The notes under the pieces: model-generated
Database searches by the model: none
The model's input: the letters and a program-made list of their open reading frames with translations, nothing else
Told to the model about the DNA's origin: nothing
Program-made: the position numbers and the translations under genes
Origin: CAISIP01 sp965278985
GTDB lineage: Bacteria > Pseudomonadota > Gammaproteobacteria > Burkholderiales > Burkholderiaceae_C
Direction: 5' to 3'
Assembly: GCA_965278985.1 (NCBI GenBank)
Contig: OZ257131.1
Span: 6,634,001 to 6,698,000 of the forward strand
Length of the DNA: 64,000 bases
In this document: positions 58,701 through 64,000 of the stretch, one piece after another
Numbering within the stretch: position 1 is the first letter of the stretch
How the letters are laid out: every line of letters starts with the position of its first letter

Positions 58701-61700
58701 TGGCCTGTGGCCTGGCCGTTGCCGATGGCCTCGCGCACGGCGCCGCGCAGCAGGATGTCCACGCCACCGTTGCCGGCAAGACCTGCCTGCACGGTGTCGA
58801 GCTGGAAAGCTGCGGTGGTGCCGGTATCGGCGGGGTCGCGCAGGCGGCCCATCAGGTCGAGGAAGAGGTCGCCGCCGGCACGGGCGTCCAGGCCTGTGTT
58901 GCCGGAATCCGAGCGCACCAGGTCAACCGCGATGCGGCGGCGCCCGTTGGCGCCGTCCTGGTCGTGGTCGGTCGCGTCCTTGTCGTAACCGATCACGCCT
59001 TGCAGGGCCTCCAGCACCAGCTCACGGGTCTGGATCAGCGCCGTCATGCCGCCCGCAACGCTGCCGCGGTCCGTGCGGGCCACGATGTCACCGGCCAGCG
59101 TGCGCAGCGTGGTGCGGCCCAGCGGGTTGGTGATGGTGCCGGCCAGGATGATGTCGGGCGCGCCCACGCTGGACAGGTTCTGGATCAGGATGTCGGTGGG
59201 GCTGATCTCGCGGCGGATGGCGAAGTCCAGGCCGACCTCGCCCGCCTGCAGCGTCACCGTGGGCAACTGTCCCGCCACGGTGCTGATGTCGCCGATCACC
59301 AGCGACTTGCTGGAGAGGTTCGTGATCTGCACCGAGGCCACGTTGTCGCGGAAAAAGAAGGTCGGGGTGGTGGCGGGCGTGGAGTCGACAATGCGCTCCG
59401 AGGCCATGCGCACCTGGGCCCCACTGGCGGGCGTGATGGCGCCGATGGTGATGGTGTCGCCACTGACGGCCACGCTGGGGCCACCGGGCGAGACGGTCAC
59501 GTTGCCGGCCGCGTCGATGACCACCTGCGGGCTGGTGGCGGTGTAGACGGTCAGGTCGCCGTCCCAGAAGATGTTGCGCTCGTCGTCCTGCTTCTCTTCG
59601 TCGCTGCCGCTGCCGAAGTCGAACAGGGCGCTGCTGCGGAGGTGTTCGGCGCGCAACTCCACGTTGGTGGAGAAGGTCTCGGCGTTGAGTGCCAGGCCCG
59701 GGGAGCCGGCCACGGTCGTGAGCCCACCGCCGGCCGTGCGCGGTGCGGCAATCACCAGCGCACCGGCGGCCGTGAACACGCTGGCGTCTGCTTCGGTGTT
59801 GGCCAGGGCGTGCACCGAAGTGTTCGCCCCCAGGGCACCGGTGTCGCCGTTGGCGAACGCATCGAGGGCCACGTTCTGGTGGCCCGCGCGCAGGTCCACG
59901 CCCCGCCGTCCTTCGAGCGTGGCGCCCGCGAGCACCTGTGCCCTGGCCAGGTTCTGCAGCAGTGCGGTGGCGTCGGCGTTGTTGTTCACGCCCAGGCCAC
60001 CTGCCGTGGTTTCGGTCCTGGCGTCCAGTGCGATGCCGCGACCTTGTGCCAGCAGCGACGCCGTGCCCGCGTGCACATCGGCGCCCGTGCCCACGCGTGC
60101 GGTGGTCTGCGCGCCGATGATCTCAGCCCGGCTGTCGCCGTCGGCGCTGGCGATGAATCCGCCCGAGATCACGCGCGAGCTCGAGTCCAGGTCGGCCGAG
60201 AGTGTCGCCTGCACGACCAGTGCGCCAGCGGCGTCCAGCACCGTGCCGTTGGCAATGGCAGCCGTGGTGGTGGGCGTGAAGCTGCTCACCGCGCCGGCCG
60301 AGGCCACGTCCACGAAGCCGCCGCCCTGTGCGCGTGCGTTCGTGGACTGCGTGCTGTGGTTGTTGGCCAGCACCGACACGCCGCCGCCGGCAGTGACCGT
60401 GCCGCCCAGCAGCGCGGTGGATTCGCTGGACACGATGGCTGAGGTGTTCGACACCTTCACCGCCACCACGCCACCGCTGCTGTTGGTGATGCTGCCGCTG
60501 GCAGCCCCTACGCCGTCGGACTGCAGCACCACGCTGCCGCCCACCGTGAGCGTGCCCAGCGACTCCGCGCGCACCGTCAGCGCCACGAAGGCGTCGGCGC
60601 TGCCCACGTCCACCGCGACCAGGCCGCCCGAGGAGGCGCTGGCAGACGCCGAACTGCGCCCGTCGCCGGCCGGAGGCGATACGTCGGCCAGCGCGACGCC
60701 GCCCGCACCCAGCAGGCGCTGCGATCCGGTGAGCGTGGCGCCGTCGGCGATGGGAATACGGAAGCGCTGCGTGCCGGGCGAGGTCAGCAGGTCCAGGCCC
60801 TCGTTGCCGATGAACTGGCGCGCCGAGACGGCGGCCGGGTCGGCGGCCCAGGACAGGTCGATGGCCGCGCCGTCGGGTGTGGCCGCGAGCTGGAAGCTGT
60901 TATTGCCGCTATTGAGACCGGTGACGTAGTAGGTGCGGCCGGATTCCAGGCCCCCGATGCCGGGGTCGGACAGGCTGTGGTTGACGTTGGCATCGCTGCC
61001 GCGCACCACGGCCAGTGCGGTGCCGGCCTGGGCACCCGCCAGGGTGGCGGAGAGTTTCAACGCATGGTCGCTCACGCGGACCACGTAGTAGATCTGGCCT
61101 TCGACCAGGCTGCCTCCGCCCTGCAGGGCCAGCGGGGCGCCATCGCTGTGGTACCGCACGGCCTGGCCGGTGACGTAGCCATGCGCCTGTTCGAACCACA
61201 AGGTGTTGGCGGCCGCGTCCAGGGCCAGCGTGCCGTCGTCGTTGGCGACGGGCTGGTCGTTGGCGTCCAGCACCACGTCCAACAGGCCCGCGCCGAAGCT
61301 CTGCGTGCCGCCGTGGCGGTAGGTCACGGCCTGGCCGTTCTGGACGCCGGCCAGGGTGATGCGGTCGGTGGTGGTGTTCACGGCCGTGCGGCCGTCCACG
61401 TTGGCCGCGCTCGTCCCGTTCGCCTCCGCGAGCGTGCGGAAGAGCTTCACGCTGCCCGCATCGATCACGCGCACGTACAGCGTCTGGCCGGCGGTGATGG
61501 CCGAGGTGCTGCCGTCCGCATTGCGGATGGACAGCGCGGTGCCGTCGCTGCCGTCGTAGACCAGCGCATCGCCAGTCTGCAGCAGGTGCGGGCCGGCGAA
61601 GCGCAGCACGTCGCTGGCGGCGTCCAGCCCGTAGACGATGGTGCTGCCGTTGGAGGTGGTGGTCTTCGTCTCGCCCGAGACCGCCAGGCCCAGGGTGATG

Positions 61701-64000
61701 ACCTGTTGCCCTGCCGCACCCGGCGTGGCGCGCAGCACGAAGTATTCGCGGCCGTTCTGCAGGCCGCCCAGGGCCGGGCTGCCCTGGTACTGCACCACGT
61801 CACCGGCGCCCAGGCCGAAGTCGCCGTAGGTGAGGGTGTCGGCCGGTCCGTTGACCGCGAGGATGCGGTCCGCAGGTGGCGTGGCCGTGGTCTGGCGCAG
61901 CGCCTGCACGCGCACGTCGCCGCTGGCGGTGACGGTGCTGCCCGCGCCGATGCGGGCGTCCACCGTCGCGGTGGTGGTGCTGTTGGCGATGGACACACCG
62001 GCCGAGATCACGCCGCCGCCAAAGCCCTTGGCGGTGGCATCGGCCTCGGGCAGGTATTCGGCCAGCACGGTCACGTTGGCGGCGTTCACCACCACGCCTT
62101 CGCCCAGCGTGGCGGTGACCACGGAGTTGGCCGTGGCCTGGGCATCTGCACCCCGGCCCGAGAAGACGCCGCCGGACGCTGCCTGCGCCAATGCGAAGGC
62201 GTTGTCTTCCGAGACGGCGTGCACGCGCAAGTTGCCGCCCTGGAGGATGGCGCCGTCGTCCACATGGGCACGCGTATGGCCGTCCACGGTGGCTTCGGTG
62301 ACCATCGCGCCCACGCCGGCCAGCAGGCCGACCGACACGCTGAAACCTTCGGCACGTGCGGCGTTGTCGGCGTCGGCTTCGACCGTGATGCCACCCAGTC
62401 CGCGCACGGTGGCGCCTTCGCCGATGCCGGCATCGACGGTGCCGTTGACGGTGGCGTTCGCATACGCCCCCGTACCGCCGCCCAGGATGCTGCCTGCGAA
62501 GGGCCGGACGCTGGCCGTCGCGGGGGCCGCACTGCTGCCGGTGGCACGCACGAGGACGGCACCGTTCGCCAGCACCTGGGCACCTGCGCCGATGCCGGCC
62601 GTGACGGTGGGGGTGAGGCGCGTGTCTGCCAGCGCTACGGCCACGGAGGCGCCGCCGGCGACGCTCACGCCCAGTGCGTCGGTGGACACGCGGGTCGTGC
62701 CATGGTCGGCGGTGAGTGCCACGTCGCCCGTGGCCTCGATCACCACCTGGTCGCCGAGGGTGGCCGACACATCGGCGTCCACCAGCAGGGAGGTATAGAC
62801 GCCGGTGCCGGCGTTCAGTATGCCGCCGCTGGCCGCGACGGCCGCCACGGTAATGTCGGTGTCGTGCACCTTGGCAGACAGCCGCACGTCGCGTGCACGG
62901 ATGCGCGCATTGCTGCCGCCGCTGCGCGACTGGATCTCGGCGCGTGTGGTGCTGGTGAGGTCCACACGCGCGACCATCGCGCCCAGCGCCACGGCGCCGA
63001 GTGCGCCGCCGTCGGCATCCACGTCGGCCGCGCTGCGCGCGTCGGCGTTCAGCACGAGGTCGCCCGAAATCAGCAGCTCGGCGTCCTGGCCCACGCTGGT
63101 GAGCGTGTGGGTGTCCAGCGTGACCAGGGCCACGCCGGCGGAGGCGGCACCCACCACTGCCGCGCCGATGCCGATGGCCATCGAGGCCACGCCGGGGTAC
63201 CCCGCCACGGCCGTGCTGGTGGTGGCCGCGAGGTGGACGTTCTGCACCGCATCGGCCGCGCCGGTTCCGACGTGCGCACCATTGCCCAGACGCGCCGTGG
63301 CGCCGCCCGTGGCTTCCACCACGGTGGCCGACGCGCCCAGCGCCACACCCAGCGGGTAGTAGGCCAGGCCCAGCGCACCGGTGGACACGCGGATCTGCGC
63401 GTCGTAGTGCGCCTCGATGGCGAGGGTGCCCGCCTGGGTGACCCGCACGCCGCCGAAACCCGTGTCGTCGGCCAGGAAGGCCTGCGCCGTGGCGCCGTCG
63501 TTCACGTAGATCACGGACGCGGCTGCGCCCACATACCCGCCCACGCCGCCGGCAATGGCCAGCGCGCGGATGTCGGTGGCGTAGTCGGCGGACACCGTGA
63601 TGTCACCGCCGGCCGTGAGCACGGCGCCGTCGCGCACTTCGGCCCGCACGTCGGCCTGGTTCTGCACGATGCCGATGGAGGCACCAAAGCCCCCGCCTTG
63701 CGCCGTGGCGTCGATGCCGATGGCCCCCACGACCATGGACAGGCGGAGCTGCTCTTGCGCGGCCACCGTGATCGCATCACCCGCCGTCACCGTATTGTTG
63801 GTGCCGATGAAGGCCTGCGTGCCGGCGCTGGTGTTGCTGGCGGCGTTGGTGGCATCCGCCACGCGGTTCTGCGGCGTGCCTGCCGTGATGCGGGCGGCGG
63901 CCCGCGCCGTGGCGCGTTGGGTGGTATCGGCCGCGGCCGTGGCAATGCTGTGGCCCGTGCCGCTGCCGCCGCCCACCGACAGCGCCTGGTCGTTCAACGC
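43718..64000 (-). CDS. Giant repetitive surface/secreted protein, N-terminus missing
   Basis: At least 6,760 residues in one uninterrupted frame; the start lies beyond the right edge. From N to C: long beta-helix-like region (about 59.5-64 kb) with a YYV-repeat insert (about 60.9-61.8 kb); a mixed repeat region; two clusters of FG-GAP/integrin-type blades (53060-54865 and 50610-52345); and a C-terminal region of Gly-Asp-rich, RTX-like repeats (GAGDDTV, GGAGNDTL), including a 2.1-kb duplication. The end (TLLRGTGGSRR) has no obvious anchor. By eye I saw one cysteine, near the C-terminus. It is likely a biofilm- or adhesin-type protein exported by the four genes downstream. Confidence 0.9.
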   Translation of the reverse strand, partial: ALNDQALSVGGGSGTGHSIATAAADTTQRATARAAARITAGTPQNRVADATNAASNTSAGTQAFIGTNNTVTAGDAITVAAQEQLRLSMVVGAIGIDATAQGGGFGASIGIVQNQADVRAEVRDGAVLTAGGDITVSADYATDIRALAIAGGVGGYVGAAASVIYVNDGATAQAFLADDTGFGGVRVTQAGTLAIEAHYDAQIRVSTGALGLAYYPLGVALGASATVVEATGGATARLGNGAHVGTGAADAVQNVHLAATTSTAVAGYPGVASMAIGIGAAVVGAASAGVALVTLDTHTLTSVGQDAELLISGDLVLNADARSAADVDADGGALGAVALGAMVARVDLTSTTRAEIQSRSGGSNARIRARDVRLSAKVHDTDITVAAVAASGGILNAGTGVYTSLLVDADVSATLGDQVVIEATGDVALTADHGTTRVSTDALGVSVAGGASVAVALADTRLTPTVTAGIGAGAQVLANGAVLVRATGSSAAPATASVRPFAGSILGGGTGAYANATVNGTVDAGIGEGATVRGLGGITVEADADNAARAEGFSVSVGLLAGVGAMVTEATVDGHTRAHVDDGAILQGGNLRVHAVSEDNAFALAQAASGGVFSGRGADAQATANSVVTATLGEGVVVNAANVTVLAEYLPEADATAKGFGGGVISAGVSIANSTTTATVDARIGAGSTVTASGDVRVQALRQTTATPPADRILAVNGPADTLTYGDFGLGAGDVVQYQGSPALGGLQNGREYFVLRATPGAAGQQVITLGLAVSGETKTTTSNGSTIVYGLDAASDVLRFAGPHLLQTGDALVYDGSDGTALSIRNADGSTSAITAGQTLYVRVIDAGSVKLFRTLAEANGTSAANVDGRTAVNTTTDRITLAGVQNGQAVTYRHGGTQSFGAGLLDVVLDANDQPVANDDGTLALDAAANTLWFEQAHGYVTGQAVRYHSDGAPLALQGGGSLVEGQIYYVVRVSDHALKLSATLAGAQAGTALAVVRGSDANVNHSLSDPGIGGLESGRTYYVTGLNSGNNSFQLAATPDGAAIDLSWAADPAAVSARQFIGNEGLDLLTSPGTQRFRIPIADGATLTGSQRLLGAGGVALADVSPPAGDGRSSASASASSGGLVAVDVGSADAFVALTVRAESLGTLTVGGSVVLQSDGVGAASGSITNSSGGVVAVKVSNTSAIVSSESTALLGGTVTAGGGVSVLANNHSTQSTNARAQGGGFVDVASAGAVSSFTPTTTAAIANGTVLDAAGALVVQATLSADLDSSSRVISGGFIASADGDSRAEIIGAQTTARVGTGADVHAGTASLLAQGRGIALDARTETTAGGLGVNNNADATALLQNLARAQVLAGATLEGRRGVDLRAGHQNVALDAFANGDTGALGANTSVHALANTEADASVFTAAGALVIAAPRTAGGGLTTVAGSPGLALNAETFSTNVELRAEHLRSSALFDFGSGSDEEKQDDERNIFWDGDLTVYTATSPQVVIDAAGNVTVSPGGPSVAVSGDTITIGAITPASGAQVRMASERIVDSTPATTPTFFFRDNVASVQITNLSSKSLVIGDISTVAGQLPTVTLQAGEVGLDFAIRREISPTDILIQNLSSVGAPDIILAGTITNPLGRTTLRTLAGDIVARTDRGSVAGGMTALIQTRELVLEALQGVIGYDKDATDHDQDGANGRRRIAVDLVRSDSGNTGLDARAGGDLFLDLMGRLRDPADTGTTAAFQLDTVQAGLAGNGGVDILLRGAVREAIGNGQATGQVRVLTPDDAASADDAAGDLYTQRFRPDAGAGTATPSAYYGQGATAIAAQYVVGDTALPAPFAPFARGAMLMQAAAEPEAGIVAHGTGSIRITAANPGATDPTQQVGMLATLDVLGSGSLWADVSGDLDFTETTGDLLIDRVRARNGDVRLATIEGHIRDIHEGAADTGATPWIIANTIRLEAKGGAIGSADDLLEIDSAAQAAGAVTAIADGSVFLRETAGDLSLDGIVSRTGDVALATMAGAVLDAFGDLQADIQGSRIDIRTVGGGVGTATNAVGIEGAGSGQLLTGLQLDDAPPAPGHLVVNAGGSVYLQSIDGALHLLRAVTTSGEIHISTRDTALAGENIAMLAGGETVFGATLTQGLVQAPGSVELRAGDDIDVVAGSTLASNTAVQLRVDQDAAADAVGGTIDLRGTVTAPALLLEGGADTDYLQLNDAEGSNTGGTTTVRGNGGDDRLFARAVGGATTLEGNAGADRFFLSSNASKALFMGSGAYDDGAGDAPLALLTGTLDKLGGIVIATGAGGAGGTVDGIYLSADAATSALSGQIATGTITGLGMAAGKGIAFNADVGAALHVELGAYDDQLRIKELGATLFANVLGGAGNDTMNVYNDANALTGIAGIVSFQGQAGSDTLNVRGDASAVAGQLSAIAITGMGMGSNQQVAVHNTNFGAGYDLTNGSWPGAVYYARRTLDLQGNSTVSSDVEAVNLQLGTGNDVLNVDSTYAYGVTTIRGGAGADTIRLGSTATGLFPAQLQRVDTLMGTVHVDGEAGADRIIFDDSGDDSNNTGAWNGNGVSGLDMAGQVFIDAPDELQVLLGAGADSFHVQSLAAGISLLVDTGTGKDRVYVGSAAGQTTTGDLSGIQGTLAIDGNGPEAEDELWFNDQSATSGQQWTVANQPDATLSVLDGKAWRYDTTTVQRSGASAITYRRMETVVLNAGAGDDTLNLHATHREQAHTGSNSTFTVNAGGGNDIVNVGTPVASGGYSLSSFLMDTDNDHATDGPRGIRVIVNGQDGADRVHYLDTAATQETLLVFDNQRFAQIYPGAGAGGADAQWLATYTRLFGSDPQATSYGLAVLSRQGAIDPMNVYSRLVEDVAVSLGSGNDKVQLQSQVYGYGLTVYAGAGQDEFNITNGFDNRGFTATLNGGDGDDLFFADFEPGVPNGTASLVFNGGNHATQGDTLRVAGDGVASGSFTPSSTEARGGSVLVGGNSIAFSGVEPLVVHGLANFGVNTPADGAANLVIDSVDVADLNLTNLVLHTLVVDGVVSWTRQTNLEPPSASDTRHAGKAIALSADGTTMVVGAELDGNVQNGVVYVYTWIGNTWVEQAKLYAPDARSGGGQGFGSAVAVDGNTLVVGASLDDTGGSNAGAAYVFTRSGTAWSFQARLLATDASANRSFGQSVDVSGDSIVVGAAGGTAAQDAAYVFTRSIAPGTGAAVWTQQQRVAIGGTANANFGAAVSIFGNTLAVGTPQAANGGNVVLYTRNGATWSQSAVLTASEAQANEGFGSVLDMDGARVVVGAPLWDGAGGNDQGRAFVFEVAGGTWTRVARLTATAGLSQADAQANGRAGDRFGASVALSGNYVAVGTPGYDGTTANDVGAAYVFMRLADQGSGNGASWVRSTGASGDGRLQAATPAGSSTNVAAPYNTADGFGTSVALAGGRLVVGMPGHNDVNGSTVLRADVGGVRTFSTTGAIPAVTNVSMWAETLLDPLNPNDAASRYGTSTHYDAASRSLFVGDAGDRTVRVYINEGLHWRLAQTITRTTTDGLGFGTDMDVDGNWMVVGAPQSDRAFLYKRDANGETWSFFQMLPPSAAGIRWGESVAISGNRVVIGMPGASASYQSAGQADPNYALSLGTTGGAITYLFNGTTWSPERLLMPNDAALPDDTSYIRDIVTRGTVQTAGNTFNTHNTTATTYTGRVVTANGSDMSFGSSGTIGAHVIMAYADAPGVGTGDEGDAGSGFIYNNGSGTLRYGSTVSNSSKDPVRLSGTRTINAAGNYTLPVDFLNDVESVFVGTDVGPFYVIIHGDDGIDRRRDNQIETRFDFGAIDLHIRTITLGPRTVAMLVDTEDFDWVGAYVFTNDTDVARTFNVPVDERGNYDIDRVYAASTRPIPGTELVKPTYTGLQGAQWGSAVDIVGDTVVVGAAGMSRTVSYDLTLPDYTHWTATVGGMGLNPLRPVQTFDRSAASGTELVLTDTQWISIGGANSGLVTQTRTGTGAWTAGTSLLNPAGGTALNGGNETLDLAGNRLLVGQPTGAGSMAVYNSQGTYLGLNLTAYRFDSTTNTMVADTNTALQFGAGAQVISEGFYVAGSANMAANVANSLYNFRQRGAAWTAVGGELTPTAVATAKAGTSVSIDGNTAVVGARDYDDRGAVLVYTANAAGQWAYSTLIQATDGVAGDQFGGAVAVSGDSLVVGAANKGNGAGAAYFYQLLGGQWNLRTEVAGTAGARFGSAVDVYGTVAAVGAPVANQVRTFNFDGLTWATGQTLTGTGLLAGNFGFSLAIDDTRMVVGAATANSQRGAAGYYELAGGANGTWQLRQTLTAGAQGASGDAYGFAVAISGDDIAIGTPGASGTAGAVYTYERVGTQFVNQQRITQANAAAGDQFGAAVALDNGTLLVGARGYQQTRGAAFAYHHGANGWVVEASAGPVAIAGDAEGDMVGYAVALSGQHALFGAPQLGGRPGAAIDTAGVGYAFVREVSPPSTVTVIEDQTELIAGAKANTVKGTVGGRAISDLHFFDIGSVTLTTGALADTVTVAEPGLVAYGLRNFTLNTGVGDDTVNLLGDQLTPTAVGSFVPVLTGTTPTYQQLTGRFLLDTGTGTDTLAARYDTDWTLDTGLLVAGNGEQAQLAGVEHVQLTGGDSANRLQVLRWTGGEVRLDGGAGSDTFDVAAAALDAVRLADAGGALDQLTVSGTANADVFTVSNTVVQLGTSALNYAGMEVLSIAGLAGADQMTVYDSSAQRVLLDGGEQGDTYRVLAGSSAARVIVHDSGAAPFFLNSLQQNVDRLEVPAGSPGSAYHYDVGNKDVDYDDTIEAFAAPTVADPRRSFTLGSGNDTVTINGSTLTIRLGTATAQNYDLSTATELVIDGLGGNDTFNLTNVPDWLTSIVIRGGTGTDTIVGGAWWRFNGVNTGTVSAADGVTDLVSFDGIENATATGTDRRFSFLNNAASLTGTAAGGGAATLDLSGRSTAVSVEMRAAQIGNVVGVLVGFTGISSVVGSAAATDTLSATNAAHTWAITGTNTGTLDGVLAFSGIENLTGNAQADTFAFTAQGRMTGAVQGGAGSNVLRWTLGDADDAVTLGATGLANGGVSPVGSFANIGALQVYTGGGNDTVTLTDGGVAAATLLLDTGSGDDTVTVQNFGARALAMTLAAGGQLDTLVVVGADTGNLLAGAANSSVRTQGGTQLLQYSGIQSLELRGGAGNEALTIDVTTLGVQRLRVDGGAGSNSLGIDLGAGNDNATIDADRLTLNALEVTYQGLASLSLRTAGGNDTVTVRSTTAGATTVDTGADNDTVRILGTTGSFGLNLGTGDDGATVVLDDTARVQGALTLDGGDGTDGLALDASAVTGNLTGQIAAARIDGFGMAGGIAYTRFENANLTLGQGDDTVDITGTHAGGTTLSTGSGADTVVLQAANVGALVIQAGSGDDHVALRATQADVLVEGGVGDDTIRLGSLAPAPFGSVAGGIAGRVTVRGGGDNDTLGIDDSGSPVVREATIGATTVTGLGMAQGVVYEGIETLQVTASVPDPRRSWTLSSQDDTVTLIGSTLNIRYGDTGQTQTFDLRPYTEITFLGLAGNDSFSISDLPDWITTLTVDGGAGNDTLIGGALWQFDGAGTGWVSAADGVTDRADFAGIEQVVASGAGQSFRFLNSTATLAGTATGSGDATLDFGGLGAGITVALSGANAGAVSGVLGGFAGVAHLVGTNQSDLLAASNTDHVWTLTGTNAGDIDGTLRFSSIESLRGGSQKDSFVIGTGARITGQLDGGAGDDTLAWTLGDTANTVTLGAGALASDGSTPVAGYSGIETLRVATGGGNDSVTVTDGGLGSTALRLDTGTGDDTVTVQRFGAQALDMELTAGGQQDTLVVQGTDTGARLAGAANARVTNVGGLAQLRYSGLDTLDLRGGTGDETLAIDTPTVGVRHLRVNGGAGSNSLAIALGAGNDTAVLGADTLALDTLDIAYQGLASLALRTLGGVDTVTVQATHAGSTQLDLGDGFDTLRVLGTTGTLSATLGSGINTAAVVLDDSARIRGAITLDGAPGIDALLVDARGMTTAQTLQIAAARIDGLGMVGGIAHTRMEGIAVQLGSGADRVSVLGTTVPTLLSTGGGDDRVTLGDTAPASAIAAMLGIDGGTGNDQLTLDTRSQTMGSSGEITASTLRGMGLGADVGYAGFETLSALLGSGVDTLTVRGTHAGSTVVDTGAGADIVDVLGSTGALEIQGAAGNDQLRIAASGGPITVRGGADDDQITMGAAGTGLRSLAGVVTVEGDAGNDSLRVLADDGSTTARTGSLSATRVTGLGLPTASSIGYGSLEAFSLVLGAGDDVLDVTGTHAGSTSIQAGAGADSLALRGTTGAFSYDGGTGANSLHLDGRPQTDAMRVTLNAGNASGFGTGTTTFSNLALLRLSLGSGADTLTVNTTPAHRTEIDTGAGADNVTIVTTVGALDLATGDGADVIALRAAAGAVAIRTGAGDDTVTLSTPGRGSGGTTAPVGPGRATGGTLNAIGGRISVQGDGGFDLLFLDDTGDTIANSGTLGNTSITGFGMGQGVDYAGIEQLALKLGTGADTVAITGTPAGETWVDTGAANDIVNMTGANAGALTIGTGAGNDTINVRASQAALGILAGAGDDAVNLGSLAPTTTGGVARNLAGPITVDGEAGTDTLRVDDSGNTAALPFTQTTNRITGLGMAQGVSFANTESVAVTTATPPAPSAARTVAILWDTPSSMAATPIRTTADWVADWVCPKGESTSVPAFTPITLPASQAAATASTLLRGTGGSRR
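45770..47478 (-). repeat. Giant-protein duplication, copy B
   Basis: It begins with VPDPRRSWTLSSQDDTV, then NDSFSISDLPDWITTL, WQFDGAGTGWVSAADGVTD, and ends near VSVLGT. It corresponds block by block to copy A. Amino-acid identity is moderate, with many substitutions, so the duplication is old. Confidence 0.8.
47875..49586 (-). repeat. Giant-protein duplication, copy A
   Basis: It begins with VADPRRSFTLGSGNDTV, then NDTFNLTNVPDWLTSI, WRFNGVNTGTVSAADGVTD, and ends near VDITGTHAG. The start-to-start period to copy B is about 2.1 kb (about 700 residues); each copy is about 570 residues with a linker of about 400 nt between. Confidence 0.8.
50610..52345 (-). repeat. FG-GAP-like blade cluster II in the giant protein
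   Basis: About nine units of the pattern (W/F/Y)G-x-x-V-x-(V/I)-x-G-(D/N)-x-x-(V/A)-V-G-A, each followed by an aromatic YxY/YxF strand (examples: WGSAVDIVGDTVVVGAAG, FGGAVAVSGDSLVVGAA, YGFAVAISGDDIAIGTPG). One unit is weak and one ends in FGAPQ. They could form a seven-bladed propeller plus extra blades. Confidence 0.8.
53060..54865 (-). repeat. FG-GAP-like blade cluster I in the giant protein
   Basis: About ten units of the same FG-GAP pattern (FGSAVAVDGNTLVVGASL, FGQSVDVSGDSIVVGAAG, FGASVALSGNYVAVGTPG, FGTDMDVDGNWMVVGAPQ and others). Between this cluster and cluster II lies about 700 nt with a different, non-repeated beta-rich domain (about 52350-53060). Confidence 0.8.

Overview
The window is one contiguous piece of a GC-rich (roughly two-thirds G+C) Gram-negative chromosome. 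Tripartite-tricarboxylate (Bug) receptors, a FecR/lipoprotein pair, PuuE-like deacetylase, ChrA and a gcvT-gcvH-gcvP operon under a tandem glycine riboswitch point to a betaproteobacterium of the Burkholderiales, most likely Comamonadaceae. No rRNA, tRNA, CRISPR array or complete insertion sequence was found.

Layout. 1-11970: housekeeping and accessory genes. These are a lipoprotein (cut by the window edge) with a FecR-domain protein, a 4HBT thioesterase, an M19 dipeptidase, a Bug/TauD-dioxygenase/Bug set divergent from an IclR regulator, a LigB-type dioxygenase, an acyl-CoA synthetase, an FMN stress protein and two stand-alone receiver proteins. 11970-24593: a catabolic block read leftwards: polysaccharide-deacetylase-like hydrolase, GntR/FCD regulator with two identical palindromic sites upstream, a five-gene Opp/Dpp-type ABC importer, two active-looking amidohydrolases, one amidohydrolase without its HxH metal motif, and a flavin reductase. 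It probably imports and dismantles one nitrogenous (amide or N-heterocyclic) compound whose identity the sequence does not show. 24685-31119: a chemoreceptor, then a patch of gene decay (acyl-CoA dehydrogenase/SDR junction, LuxR tail, broken alpha/beta hydrolase) around an intact ChrA transporter and a MazEF toxin-antitoxin pair. 31135-36076: the glycine cleavage operon and its riboswitch.

36716-64000 (running off the right edge) is the most striking part. A giant repetitive protein, more than 6,760 residues even though its N-terminus is missing, is followed on the same strand by four tightly packed genes: a GAF-plus-HlyD adaptor, a fusion of a PqqD/RRE-like domain with an M50-type membrane metalloprotease and an HlyD-like region, a shortened SecA paralogue, and a periplasmic adaptor with a signal peptide. 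I read this as a dedicated export, sorting or anchoring machine for the giant surface protein. The association of such components with giant LEPR-XLL-type repeat proteins is something I recall from genome annotation; I know of no experimental characterisation. The locus abuts a fragment of a sugar ABC permease at 36577-36716, which looks like the scar of its insertion or of a deletion.
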